Shown piece after piece: positions 54,567-64,000 of a stretch of DNA of 64,000 nt (the stretch's first letter is position 1; each line of letters starts with the position of its first letter). Both the position numbers and the translations under genes were made by a program. Source of the stretch: Limanda limanda (taxonomy: Eukaryota; Chordata; Actinopteri; Pleuronectiformes; Pleuronectidae). The stretch covers positions 22,333,893 through 22,397,892 of the forward strand of contig NC_083644.1 of the NCBI RefSeq assembly GCF_963576545.1, given 5' to 3'. The notes beneath the pieces are model-generated. The model did no database searches, was not told the DNA's origin, and saw nothing but the letters and a program-made list of their open reading frames with translations.

Positions 54567-57500
54567 TCTATGGGGGTAACAAGCAGAGGTCGATTCGTTC
54601 AATTCCTCTGTGATGTATTTATCTGTGATGATTGACAGGAACCTCTTCTCTATGAGTCCATGGTCTGTTTAGTTGAAAAGTCCGGCACAGTAACAGGATA
54701 CTGATGGGATCACCAGGAGTGTTACCACAGCTTATACGACAGGTCCAGGAATTCTGACGACAGCAAATGTTCCTTTAGCAGCTGAAATACAAAAGCAGCT
54801 CAGCATGAGAATCTGCTCACAGAGACGTAAATGAAAAAATTATAATGCATTTAGAAAAGAACTGATGAAAAATAATTTCAATTTCTTATTTGTGAAATTA
54901 TTGTTAACCACATTGAAAAACACATTGTGTTTCCTCTGATATTGGTCTTTTGTCAGTTGATTTTTCAAATTACAAACATTGGAAATACTATTAAGAAGTG
55001 TAATTACTGAATATAAACACATTAAATAGCTATTCAATGTGATTTTTTTCCCATTATGTAGCTTTCAAACAGGATTTAATTTTATAAACAATTTTTACTT
55101 ATAATTAAAGAAAGTGTCCATTATCTGTGAATACATATGTGAAGTAATCCCATAAGATAATGTTTCTCTGAATCGTTTCTCTTTGATTAAAACAGAGACA
55201 GAGACAATGTGTTTCCCTGTTTCCCTGCTAGTCAAAGGTTAACACGTCACTAAGGACTCACATTCATAGAATCTGTCTGCTTCTGCAACTTTGTGACTTT
55301 GGCACAGTAACATTTGGCATCAGTCGAAACAGCAGCAGTGCCTGGAGCAACACGATATGTGCTGGACAGGCATGGAGCCTGTAAATGCCTCCTCAATAGG
55401 TCAACGTACAATTGAGGTAGGTAATGTCTTTGCATTGAGGTATAATTAAAAAAACATCTACTAACATATTCTGGCAGTTTGCATCTTAACCTATGCTGAC
55501 CTTCAAATGTAAATGGGTTATTCACCATCTTGTCTTTGTGCTATAAAAGGCATTTATTCGATTTTATCTTATTTAGCCCTCTTTGAATTCCCCCTTAACA
55601 ATTTTCAGTCGCAGTCTGAGACATATTTATATCATAATTAAGTTGCACACATAGAGGAATAAACCTGACATTGCAACCCTTGCGGTTCCATAAGATTAAT
55701 GCTCTTTTGCTGCACCTCTCTGGCTCCTCCCCTCATCTCTGTCCCACTGGCTGTGACTCAATCACCGTCACCACTGACCTTTGCGGTTGCGGTTCCTTCT
55801 GAGGCCTTCGTGGTTGCCTCTTCAGTTGCGTGTGCCAGCACTCAAACACCGAGAAGCATGAACCATTTCCTAAAATTCATTTCATTTGGATGGGGACTAT
55901 TAGGATAATGACGATAAACACTGCTAATCCCCTGTGTGCTTTGTTCTGGGTATTAGAATTGCGGAGTTGATCCATTGATCATTTCTCAGGGGATTTGGAG
56001 TGTGTGTGCGACAAAACGTCGAATTTATTTTTGGGATCCACAGGGCATTGTATATAAATTGTCTGTTGTGTAAGATAATTTTTGTAATTGCTCCAAGTTT
56101 AATTATTCCTGACCTTAATCCTTTGTTTCGTACAAGTCTTCTATTGCATTATTATTTCTTGGGTCTTGAGGGGGGAATCCTCAGGGTGGGAAGGAGATGT
56201 AATCACTCGCCTTACTCACTGACATAACGGGAAGGGTGGATTTGTTTATTTGTTTGTCTGTAACTCTGTCGATGGCAGTGAATCATCGGCGTGTCAACCT
56301 GCGACATGTGACAAGAACGTTGTTTCCTCCCCTGATGCTCCCGCGTTAGATGTTCGCACGTGTATATCCGGTGTCTGTATAATTAGACCTCTCTGGATTT
56401 TAGCTGCGTGCTTAATTGTCACAGAGCTGAGGGAGCGGGCTAAACTGTTTGCCTGCATTCGGTCCCAGTTCATTTAGTTGTCGCCCGCGGGACTGAGGCT
56501 CTTTATTATGAATGAGGCGCCTCATTGATGTGCCTCAAAGTCAGAGGCTCATTAGAGCTAAATACTGTGTTGTGGCTGTGGCTGCATCTTGATGACTCCG
56601 GCAGCAGCGCACGACAACTCCCTCCTAACTCCACGTGTCGGGAGCGACAGCAGCTACCTGACAGACACGGGTGCTTTTCAGAGGCATAACACTTTTTTTT
56701 CCAGAGAGATTTATAAAGCCATCTGCATATCTCCTGCAGTTGTTATGAAAAATTCTCTAGCCGGCTCATTGGACGTGTTCTATATGTGCCTTAGTTTGAG
56801 ATACTTAATGTGTAGAGCCACTAGCAGACACATAGCGTGCTGTCTACAAGCCACCCCAGCTCTATCCATTAAGTGCCTGATGCAGCTGTTAATGTTGCCG
56901 TGTTCAGATCCCACTTGTAAGGTGTCCTTTAGAGCCCTGCCTTTGCTAGTTTGTACAGATTGTACAGATGTCTCACAGCACCATTCACCCCATAGGAGCG
57001 GTATATGTGCATGAATGTGGAACAATGTGCATGATATTCTCCTATATGTGTCTAAAATTAATTGATGTATCTTCAAGGAGTAGTTTGAGATTGGGGGACG
57101 TTTTGGGGACAATACTCATGACTGTCCATCAAATAAAAGGCTGCAGTAGAGAGTGAAGAAAGGAAACAGAAGGAAACTAATAAATATGCCCATCAGCACC
57201 TCTAATTAAGATGTCACATCCTGTTTGTGTCCCTTGAAGAGCTCCATTCCCTTTTTGTGTATGTTTGTTTGTTTTAAATTAACCAGTCACTTACCAGGAA
57301 AGCTAACAAAAATATTACAATATTGAGGCTTTTGATTTTTTTCAGGTTTTTTGAAGAACAGAATGTGCTTGGACAAAGCACAATTTCCACAACATATTCA
57401 ATGGTGAGTCAACAGTATAGAGGTAACAGAAAACAAGAAAATTACTTAAATGCGCACCTCACTGAATCAGGAATTGTGTATGATTACATAATTGGCTCCT

Positions 57501-58130
57501 CTGTAAATTGAGGTTCCTATATAGGGACTGGTTTAGAAAACCTGGATCCACCCACGAGTGTAAACAGCACATCGCTCCATTTCAGACCATGTGTTGGACC
57601 ATGTCCTTGGCCTGAGCAGTTGCCAGGTAACCCATGGAGACTCAAAGCCCAAGGTCATGCTTACAACCATAAGGCTTGAAGGTTATGTCTGCATAAGCCT
57701 TTAGCTAGTCGTTATCCTGTTTCCAGTTGTTGTATTACATAAAAGTAACAGCTAGCCTTGAACTAAACACATTAATATGCGTAGCTCCTTTTCACTAAAT
57801 GTAAATACAGTGAACCCCATGCAGTGTATTAGCTAACCAACCCCAGTGACACCCAGGCTGCATCATTTGACTCACATAAACTCGAATCCATTTTTACTGC
57901 CTGCATAAAGCACGGTGCAGCAGAGACCTGGCTGAAGCTTTACTTACAGCAGAGCCACCCAGATCAATATGAAGAAAGGAGACTGCACACAGCTTAACTA
58001 ACCACACACTGTATTACAACTGTGTTGCCTTTCCACCTCAACCCCAGTACAGTTTGACTGGAATAACATTGTCGAAAAAAACACTTTATTTTGAGAATGC
58101 GTGAAAGTACACAAGCTCAAAACTGGAGCC
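54567..58130. other. long non-coding stretch with an enhancer-like block
   Basis: No gene supported. The block at about 56380-57000 is unique, moderately GC-rich and shows no simple repeats, as conserved non-coding elements often do. The 141-codon frame at 56589-57014 has no domain. Confidence 0.35.
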
Positions 58131-58830
58131 CCTTGTCGCTTTCATTTGAATAATTTAACATAATATGCATAATGAGTAAACACAGATGCCTTTCTCTTCT
58201 AATAAAAATGACAAAAGAGAATTCAATTAATTCCATCTGTTCCTAATTTCTTACGACAACGGTTCACCGCTTCCCTTTTATTGGTCCGAGGCCACTTCAC
58301 TGGTGCTTCTTGTGTTGCTGTACGAGCAGCCAGTAAATGCTATCCTTCAGTTCTGGTTTGTGAGTGTATAATTCATGGCAGTTTCTAGATGATGTTTGTT
58401 TTCATACGTGTGCGCACGTGTGAAAGAGAGAGGGAGGAGGAGAGTGGCGATAAAAAGGAGAGCACATGCACACGGCTCCCTCGGGGGTTGTCAACATGTT
58501 TATATGTGGGCTGTGTCACCGTTTCATCTTTCTCCTTCAATTGACTTATCGATCCTTTCTTAATTATGTAACAATTTCAGTTTAAAAATAGGCCTCTGCC
58601 ACAGTCAATACGCTTCATAATTAGCATCTAGTACAGTCCACCCGGCTCAGGCCATCTATACCACAGGATTAGGGAGCAAATAAATGGGATTACCACCAGT
58701 GCAGGGACCCTTTGTTATTCGCTCTTTCACCCACTCTGAGATTAATAGACCACTTTATATTCCAATTCAGTGTGGGGTTGCTTTAAACACACGAAATAGA
58801 TGAAAATGTAATTCCCTTCCCCTCTTCATC
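58131..58830. other. candidate conserved regulatory block
   Basis: Unique AT-rich sequence dense in homeodomain and SOX-like words (TCAATTAATTCC near 58224, TTAATTATG near 58560, CATAATTAGC near 58617, CTTTGTTATTCG near 58710, GATTAATAG near 58741), with no coding frame or repeat. Composition suggests but does not prove an enhancer cluster. Confidence 0.25.
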
Positions 58831-59390
58831 CTTCTCATGCAGCTTGTGTGTCCTCTCTCATCCTGTGGTTTGGCTAAATGGTTTTGTTCTGTACCAACCT
58901 TGCCCTGTCACGGTGCGGCACGGCACTGCTGGCAGGAGGCGGAGCACCAGCCGCGCCAGACGGACCTGAGATGTCTGATCACACTTCTACTTGTCAGGGA
59001 GATGCTGGCGAGAGAGGGACGGTCTGAGAGAAAGAGCATCGGTTCCCCGAATCATGCGGGACGTCGTACTTTGTGAAGCTTACAGTAGTTGGCACTTCAA
59101 TTTTAATCCTCCTGCAAAAATACACAGAAAAGAGATTATGTTAATGCAGCCTGTAACCTTTGCTAAATACAGAAATGTGCTCGTTTGGGTTGGTTGGTGA
59201 ACCGCCATCCTGCTGTGCGTTAATGCTTGGTAAATGTGAGTGTGTGTGCTCATGATAGGTCAGTTTCTATTTACGTCCAAGCCCCCTCCCACCATCAGCC
59301 CCCCCCCCCTTTTGCGCCTTCGCCTCCATCCTTCCCGTGATGCTAACCTCCACGTCGGCTCGACGTCACAGCACAGCCGTAGGGGAGGTC
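58831..59390. other. non-coding stretch, nothing recognised
   Basis: Frames of 79 and 69 codons overlap without support. Confidence 0.4.
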
Positions 59391-59411
59391 GGGGGAGGGA
59401 GGGAGGGAGGG
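59391..59411 (+). other. G-quadruplex motif
   Basis: A G5 run followed by four AGGG units gives five G-runs separated by single A residues, an ideal intramolecular G-quadruplex pattern. It opens a purine-rich tract that continues to about 59525. Confidence 0.75.
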
Positions 59412-59710
59412 AAAGGCGACCAGGGGGAATTGATGAGCAGCGGAGGGATGAGAGGAGAGGATGGTGGAGAGAGCACGGGAGAGGGAGGAGGCAGAAAGAG
59501 GGAGGAAGGGACAGAGAGAGGGGCACGGCTCCAAGTGTGACCTAAGAGTCACTCCTGGCCTTCTCCTGCTGGTCGACTCTCATTTTACAATCACCTCTCC
59601 ATCTCTTTTCTCCTTCTGCTGTTCCGTCAACCAGTCGTTTGACTTAAAAGCTTTCAGTCTCCCTCTGCTCTCCCTTTTCCCTCTGCAGACCTTTACTAGC
59701 CGCGTCTGGC

Positions 59711-59750
59711 TTCTCTCTGCTTCTCTCTGCTTCTCTCTGCTTCTCTCTTC
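59711..59750. repeat. 10-bp tandem repeat, four units
   Basis: TTCTCTCTGC repeated three times exactly, then once with a T for G change. Confidence 0.9.
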
Positions 59751-62740
59751 TTTATGAGGTGAAAGCTCTCTTTTAATTTTACACAGCGGCTCTGTTCTCC
59801 AGTGTCTCTGACTCTGCAGTGATTTAAGGTTCAATATACTGTTGTTCTTCATTCGACTCTGACTGTTCCTTCTAAGCTTTTTCTCAGACGCTAAGGTCGC
59901 CCTGCCTGAACATCTGTGTCCCCCTTAGTTTAAGAAAGCCACTTACACAAAGTGTGTCTTGCAGATGCTGGTAACACTGCACACATTGTACTGAAAAGGA
60001 AGACAAAGACACTAAAGTGGTAAAGGTTTTTCAGATGAAAGTCATTTGCAGCCTTCAAGCCTACATTGAGGATAAGTTAGACAGTTTAGAAACTATGTTT
60101 AATTGCCGTATAAGATTTAGATGACTCTTGCCACTCGTATGATTGTGAGATTAAAAAAAAAAAAGCCTCAAACCAATCATATGCAACCAGCACACGGGGG
60201 CAAAGCATCAGGCTGGGAAAAGCAAGCAATTACCAGGGGCAGTGAACTGAGGGACCCCAGGCAGACTTTTGTGAGAACCCCATTAATGTCTATGATTGGC
60301 TGTGTGCTGGAGACTCCAACGACACCAAGGCAGGAACCCCCTAACAAGACCCGATACCACTAGCTTCTACCTTTATATTCAAGGTTCGGTTGAAGACTAT
60401 GTCTAAATGTGTGGCTATGATGTACCTGGGATGGTATTGGAGGACTGCAATTAAACTTTATTTTTTTCTTTATATGTATGTGCACAGTATTCACTTTGTT
60501 TACAATTGTGATACTTAAAGAATCGTTTTGGAACCTGGGGTGATGTGTTTCTTTTCTGAGAGAGGGTCTGGGTGATTTTGGTTGAATGTAGGGCCTCCCT
60601 GCATGGTCCCTTTTGCCTGAGGACCCCAAAGCCCCTTGAAATGCTGCTGCCTGCACAGCACTTAACATTTGATGAACAGTGACTAAGTAGCTGATGAACC
60701 AAGTGGTGCTGAGAGCCAAATACTAACACCACTCCTATGATGTATTGTCCTTGTGTGAGGATTAAGTGTTCACTAGAGACCAGGAAATGTGTTTTGAATG
60801 AGTTTTGGGTCTTGTTTAAAATACTGAAAATATTTTTAAAGACCAGAATGTTTTCAGTTTTTCCATCCATCCATCCATATAACAATATATATTAGAAATT
60901 TAAAAAACACCAATATAAATATAGATGTTTTATTCATTTACTAATAAATGTTGACTAATGTTTTGTCAATGTTATGCCTTAGTTTATGTGTTTTTTATGT
61001 ATATGTGTTCCAGATAGTTTAAAGTTTCATGTTAACTGGTAACGTAGCCATCGGACCTCTGTATGGTTTGATCGGGTCTGGTTACTGTCCATGGGAAAAG
61101 TGTCAGAAATAAAGTGAAATAAAACCTATTACATATTGTTGTGCAGCGAATGAAGCGTAGGTTGTGAATGAGAATCAAAATCTTTATCACTTTTATCTTC
61201 TTCCCCACAAGCTCACCACCATACAATAAACATAACACTGGCTCATCTTTCTGCTACTCGCTTCCTTCAGCAATATTAAATTGGAATTCTAATGTCCACA
61301 TATATGTTATTGCAGCGTACACTTAAGTACATTGAGCTCAGTAGTAAAACAGGAACACATGCTACAGTGTGCGGCCTCACACACAGTTGATATCATTATG
61401 TCTGTATTATATCTTTGACATGGCCGTTGTGGGGGTCAGTGTGAGGCTGTAAAGTGAAGCCAGAGGCTGAATGAGAGCCATCAAGTTGCTCCACATCAAA
61501 CAGTGTGATACCCAACCGGTGGCCGGCATTACAGAGCTGAGCAGCTGCTGTGACTGGAGCAGCACCGATAATGGGCAGAGCAGCCCATCACACTCCACTG
61601 TAGCAACACAGAGAGACAAGCAGTGTACACTGAAAATCGATACAACACAGAAATACTCCAGCAGTTGAAAGGTGCACGAGTCAGATAACAAGGGAGCAGG
61701 AGACCAGCCTGCAAAGGGTGTCAACGTGTTCACAGCAAGCATGTAAATAATCATGAAATGAAACAACTGTCCCCATAGCAACAGACAGACAGAAATAATG
61801 ACCGTCACTACTTGATGTCAGAACAAACAGACTAGAACAATTACACTGATCTCATAACTACGATTATCAATTCATGCGTCTGGGTGCAGCAAGTCCCCAG
61901 CAATGTGTCATGTCTCTGTCAACAAATAAACATGTTGTGTTGCCCTATATTAATACGCTTTTTTCAGGGGGCCTCTTTGAAAGTTAATGCTTGGACGTGC
62001 AGCTAAGCGATCGCAGTAGGGCAGAGAGAGGAGGAGAGATGCGTGAATATTTAAAAAGCTTTATTCATTCAGCGCTCGGCAGCTCTTCCCCAAATGACGT
62101 TTCCTTTCAGAAGCGGTCACAGAAACAGCCTCGGATCTCCTCTTACACGCTTCTGCTTTTGTGCGTTTTTCTGTTTTCATGCATGAGGATGCAAAGTTGC
62201 ACAGCACTGGAGCAGAATGACTGTCTAATAAAAGGATGAGAGGATTACAGCAGTGATGAATGACTCCGTCTGTTCACCTTCTTGTAAGTCCTGGTCATCT
62301 GGACTGTTGCATCATAAGCCCAATTTAATCACTCAAAAATACTATCAAATGAACAGCCTGCTTTTTATTTTGTGCCGCGACCTAACTTGACTTTTGCATA
62401 ACCATTAACAACATTATGAGAGATGGGCAGGATGGGAAAGGGAGGGGATGGGCTGACATTTCATAGGTGAGGCTTTTCCTGAGAGAAGAATACATTGAGG
62501 TGATACAGTGAGTCTGTCTCCACAGAGACCGCGATGAATGTCACAGTGTATTAGGATATGGACGCGCTCTGTTTGCCGTCTATTCTCACTGGGCTGAGTG
62601 TTTTTTTCCAGTGCTTAAGTGACAAGGGGGTCCTGCTGGGATACCGAGGGCTCGCCAGGGACAGGGATATGCAGGATCCAACTAAAGAGGAGGCTGATCC
62701 TTGCAGATTCCCCTGCTGGTTTATTCACCCATACATCATT
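59751..62740. other. non-coding stretch, nothing firm
   Basis: A CCAT/CATC run at about 60865-60880. Frames up to 144 codons (60451-60885 minus) have no recognisable domain. Confidence 0.4.
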
Positions 62741-63203
62741 ACTTCCACCAGGGGAAGTCATGTTTTCACCCATGTCCATTTGTTTGTTGGCTGGTTTGTT
62801 TGTTTGTTTGTTTGTATTTTATTGTCCCAGGATTACGCAAAAACTACAAATGAATTTCCGTGAAAACAAAACAGAACAATCTTTTTTGGCAAGGATCTGG
62901 ACAAAGGGAAGAATCCATGAATCACTTCTCCAACCATGCAATTTTCTTTTAACATTTTAACCAATTTCCCAGGGAAGAATTCATGAATCTTGATGGAAAC
63001 ATGGCATATTAAGGAAGAGTGCTTGCAATTGTGTGCAGATCCAAATAAAAATCAGAAGGGGGAAGAATTTGTACAGCTGGCTTCAAGCCGTAACTACCAC
63101 CAAAGTGTTTATTGTGATAATTCGGGTAGTATGTCCAAACGAACATGACAGATTTGGTGCTGAATTTAAGGGAACTGTTGGGCCTCGGTGGAGATATGTA
63201 CCA
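62741..63203. mobile_element. interspersed element with short inverted ends
   Basis: Begins ACTTCCACCAGGGGAAG, then CATGTTTTCACCCATGTCC, a (GTTT)n run at about 62790-62815 and GGATTACGCAAAAACTAC. It later carries GAATTCATGAATCTTGATGG and GTGCAGATCCAAATAAAAATC, and closes with TTGGGCCTCGGTGGAGATATG. The wording follows a very abundant teleost repeat from end to end, recalled. The ends are imperfect inverted copies (ACTTCCACCA against a reverse-complemented CATATCTCCACC). It encodes nothing; the 101- and 113-codon frames at 62558-62960 overlap it by chance. Confidence 0.65.
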
Positions 63204-63481
63204 TTCTACTTCAGTCATTCGTGTCTTCTTGCTTTTACATAAAATCCAAACCAAGTCTATTCTATTCTCTGTTATTTTTAGCACCACATTTAAATCTCCC
63301 CACTGCTGCTACAGTACTCACAGCCAATCAGGCTAATCTGCTGCCAACGGAGGGAAGCTTCTGAGTGACATACGGGGCTGGCAAGGGTCGCCGGTGGCCT
63401 CTCACACCGGAGCAGGATAATGAGACTATCCCGCTGTCAAGCATCTGTGGCCTCGGTCTAGTTTTCCTTCAATAAACTCAG
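63204..63481. other. non-coding spacer
   Basis: Nothing recognised between the repeat element and the CA array. Confidence 0.4.
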
Positions 63482-63489
63482 TACACACA

Positions 63490-63583
<94 letters not shown>
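63482..63583. repeat. (CA)n microsatellite, about 100 bases
   Basis: CA dinucleotides with one AA interruption near the start. Complementary in sequence to the GT array 120 bases downstream. Confidence 0.95.
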
Positions 63584-63586
<3 letters not shown>

Positions 63587-63705
63587 ACCCACACATCGAG
63601 ATTTTTATATTGAGTCACAAACAAAATTGAATCACTTAGTGACAGAACATTTTTAACTAGCCAGGATATAAACATTCTAACAGTCTGTATTAGATTGATG
63701 GCTAA

Positions 63706-63726
63706 TGTGTGAGTGTGTGTGTGTGT

Positions 63727-63806
<80 letters not shown>
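63706..63806. repeat. (GT)n microsatellite, about 100 bases
   Basis: GT dinucleotides with two GAGT interruptions near the start. It forms an inverted pair with the CA array at 63482-63583. Confidence 0.95.
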
Positions 63807-63807
<1 letters not shown>

Positions 63808-64000
63808 TCAATGCTAAGGTGTAGTTTTGGCAGCAGAGAGATTAAGTGCATTCATCTTCATTTGCTGGCTGGCGTTAGCTGTGTTACCTGCCGGAACAGA
63901 AACGCTCTGTTTCCCCCTGAGACTCGGACCAGCGATTCGACACCCAGACACACCACTCGCTTCATTTCTCCCCGTCTGTCTCTCTCTTTTTGCTCTCTTT
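63807..64000. other. window end, pyrimidine-rich
   Basis: The last 35 bases are strongly pyrimidine-rich (CCGTCTGTCTCTCTC...), as before a splice acceptor, but the window ends before any exon could be seen. Confidence 0.3.

Noticed and set aside
60451..60885. 144-codon minus frame
   Set aside because: No recognisable motif and it overlaps another unrelated open frame on the same strand.
62558..62960. 101- and 113-codon frames
   Set aside because: They run into the interspersed element at 62741-63203 in two different frames, so neither is a gene.

Overview
The window reads as non-coding nuclear DNA from a teleost fish. It is AT-leaning and crowded with long (CA)n/(GT)n and (GA)n/(CT)n microsatellites. 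It carries interspersed repeats of kinds I associate with ray-finned fish: an RTE-clade LINE, a tRNA-headed SINE, TIR-bounded non-autonomous DNA elements, a decayed Tc1/mariner transposase and a LINE 3' tail with heptamer repeats. I see no prokaryotic gene layout, operon, rRNA, convincing tRNA gene or CRISPR array.

The one certain protein gene is a 1010-codon uninterrupted reading frame at 32923-35955 on the plus strand. It encodes an endonuclease plus reverse transcriptase of an RTE-clade (Rex3-like) retrotransposon, followed by a 30-base 3' end built of GATGA-type repeats. It is the most striking object in the window because it is intact and because the usual glutamate of the endonuclease active site is replaced by serine.

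Host genes are only hinted at. A 60-base GC3-rich cassette with a strong acceptor and a GTAAGT donor lies at 4797-4856. A possible terminal exon with acceptor, coding-like frame and stop lies at 22671-22746. A TATA box with a short downstream ORF lies at 47927-48172. A perfect Kozak ATG running to a splice donor lies at 13456-13506. None could be assigned to a named gene. If real, they suggest the window lies in large introns or flanks of one or more host genes.

Layout: 1-4.2 kb, AT-rich sequence with a GT microsatellite and a small coding-like remnant; 4.2-9.5 kb, CT tracts, the candidate exon and part of a dispersed repeat; 9.5-22 kb, intergenic or intronic DNA with several microsatellites and a complete 89-bp MITE; 22-32.9 kb, the candidate last exon, a SINE and two transposase relics; 32.9-36 kb, the RTE element; 36-46.4 kb, a 488-bp TIR element, interstitial telomere-like repeats and LINE tails; 46.4-64 kb, the candidate promoter, very long GT/CA arrays, another dispersed element and stretches that look like conserved regulatory DNA but cannot be proven without alignment.
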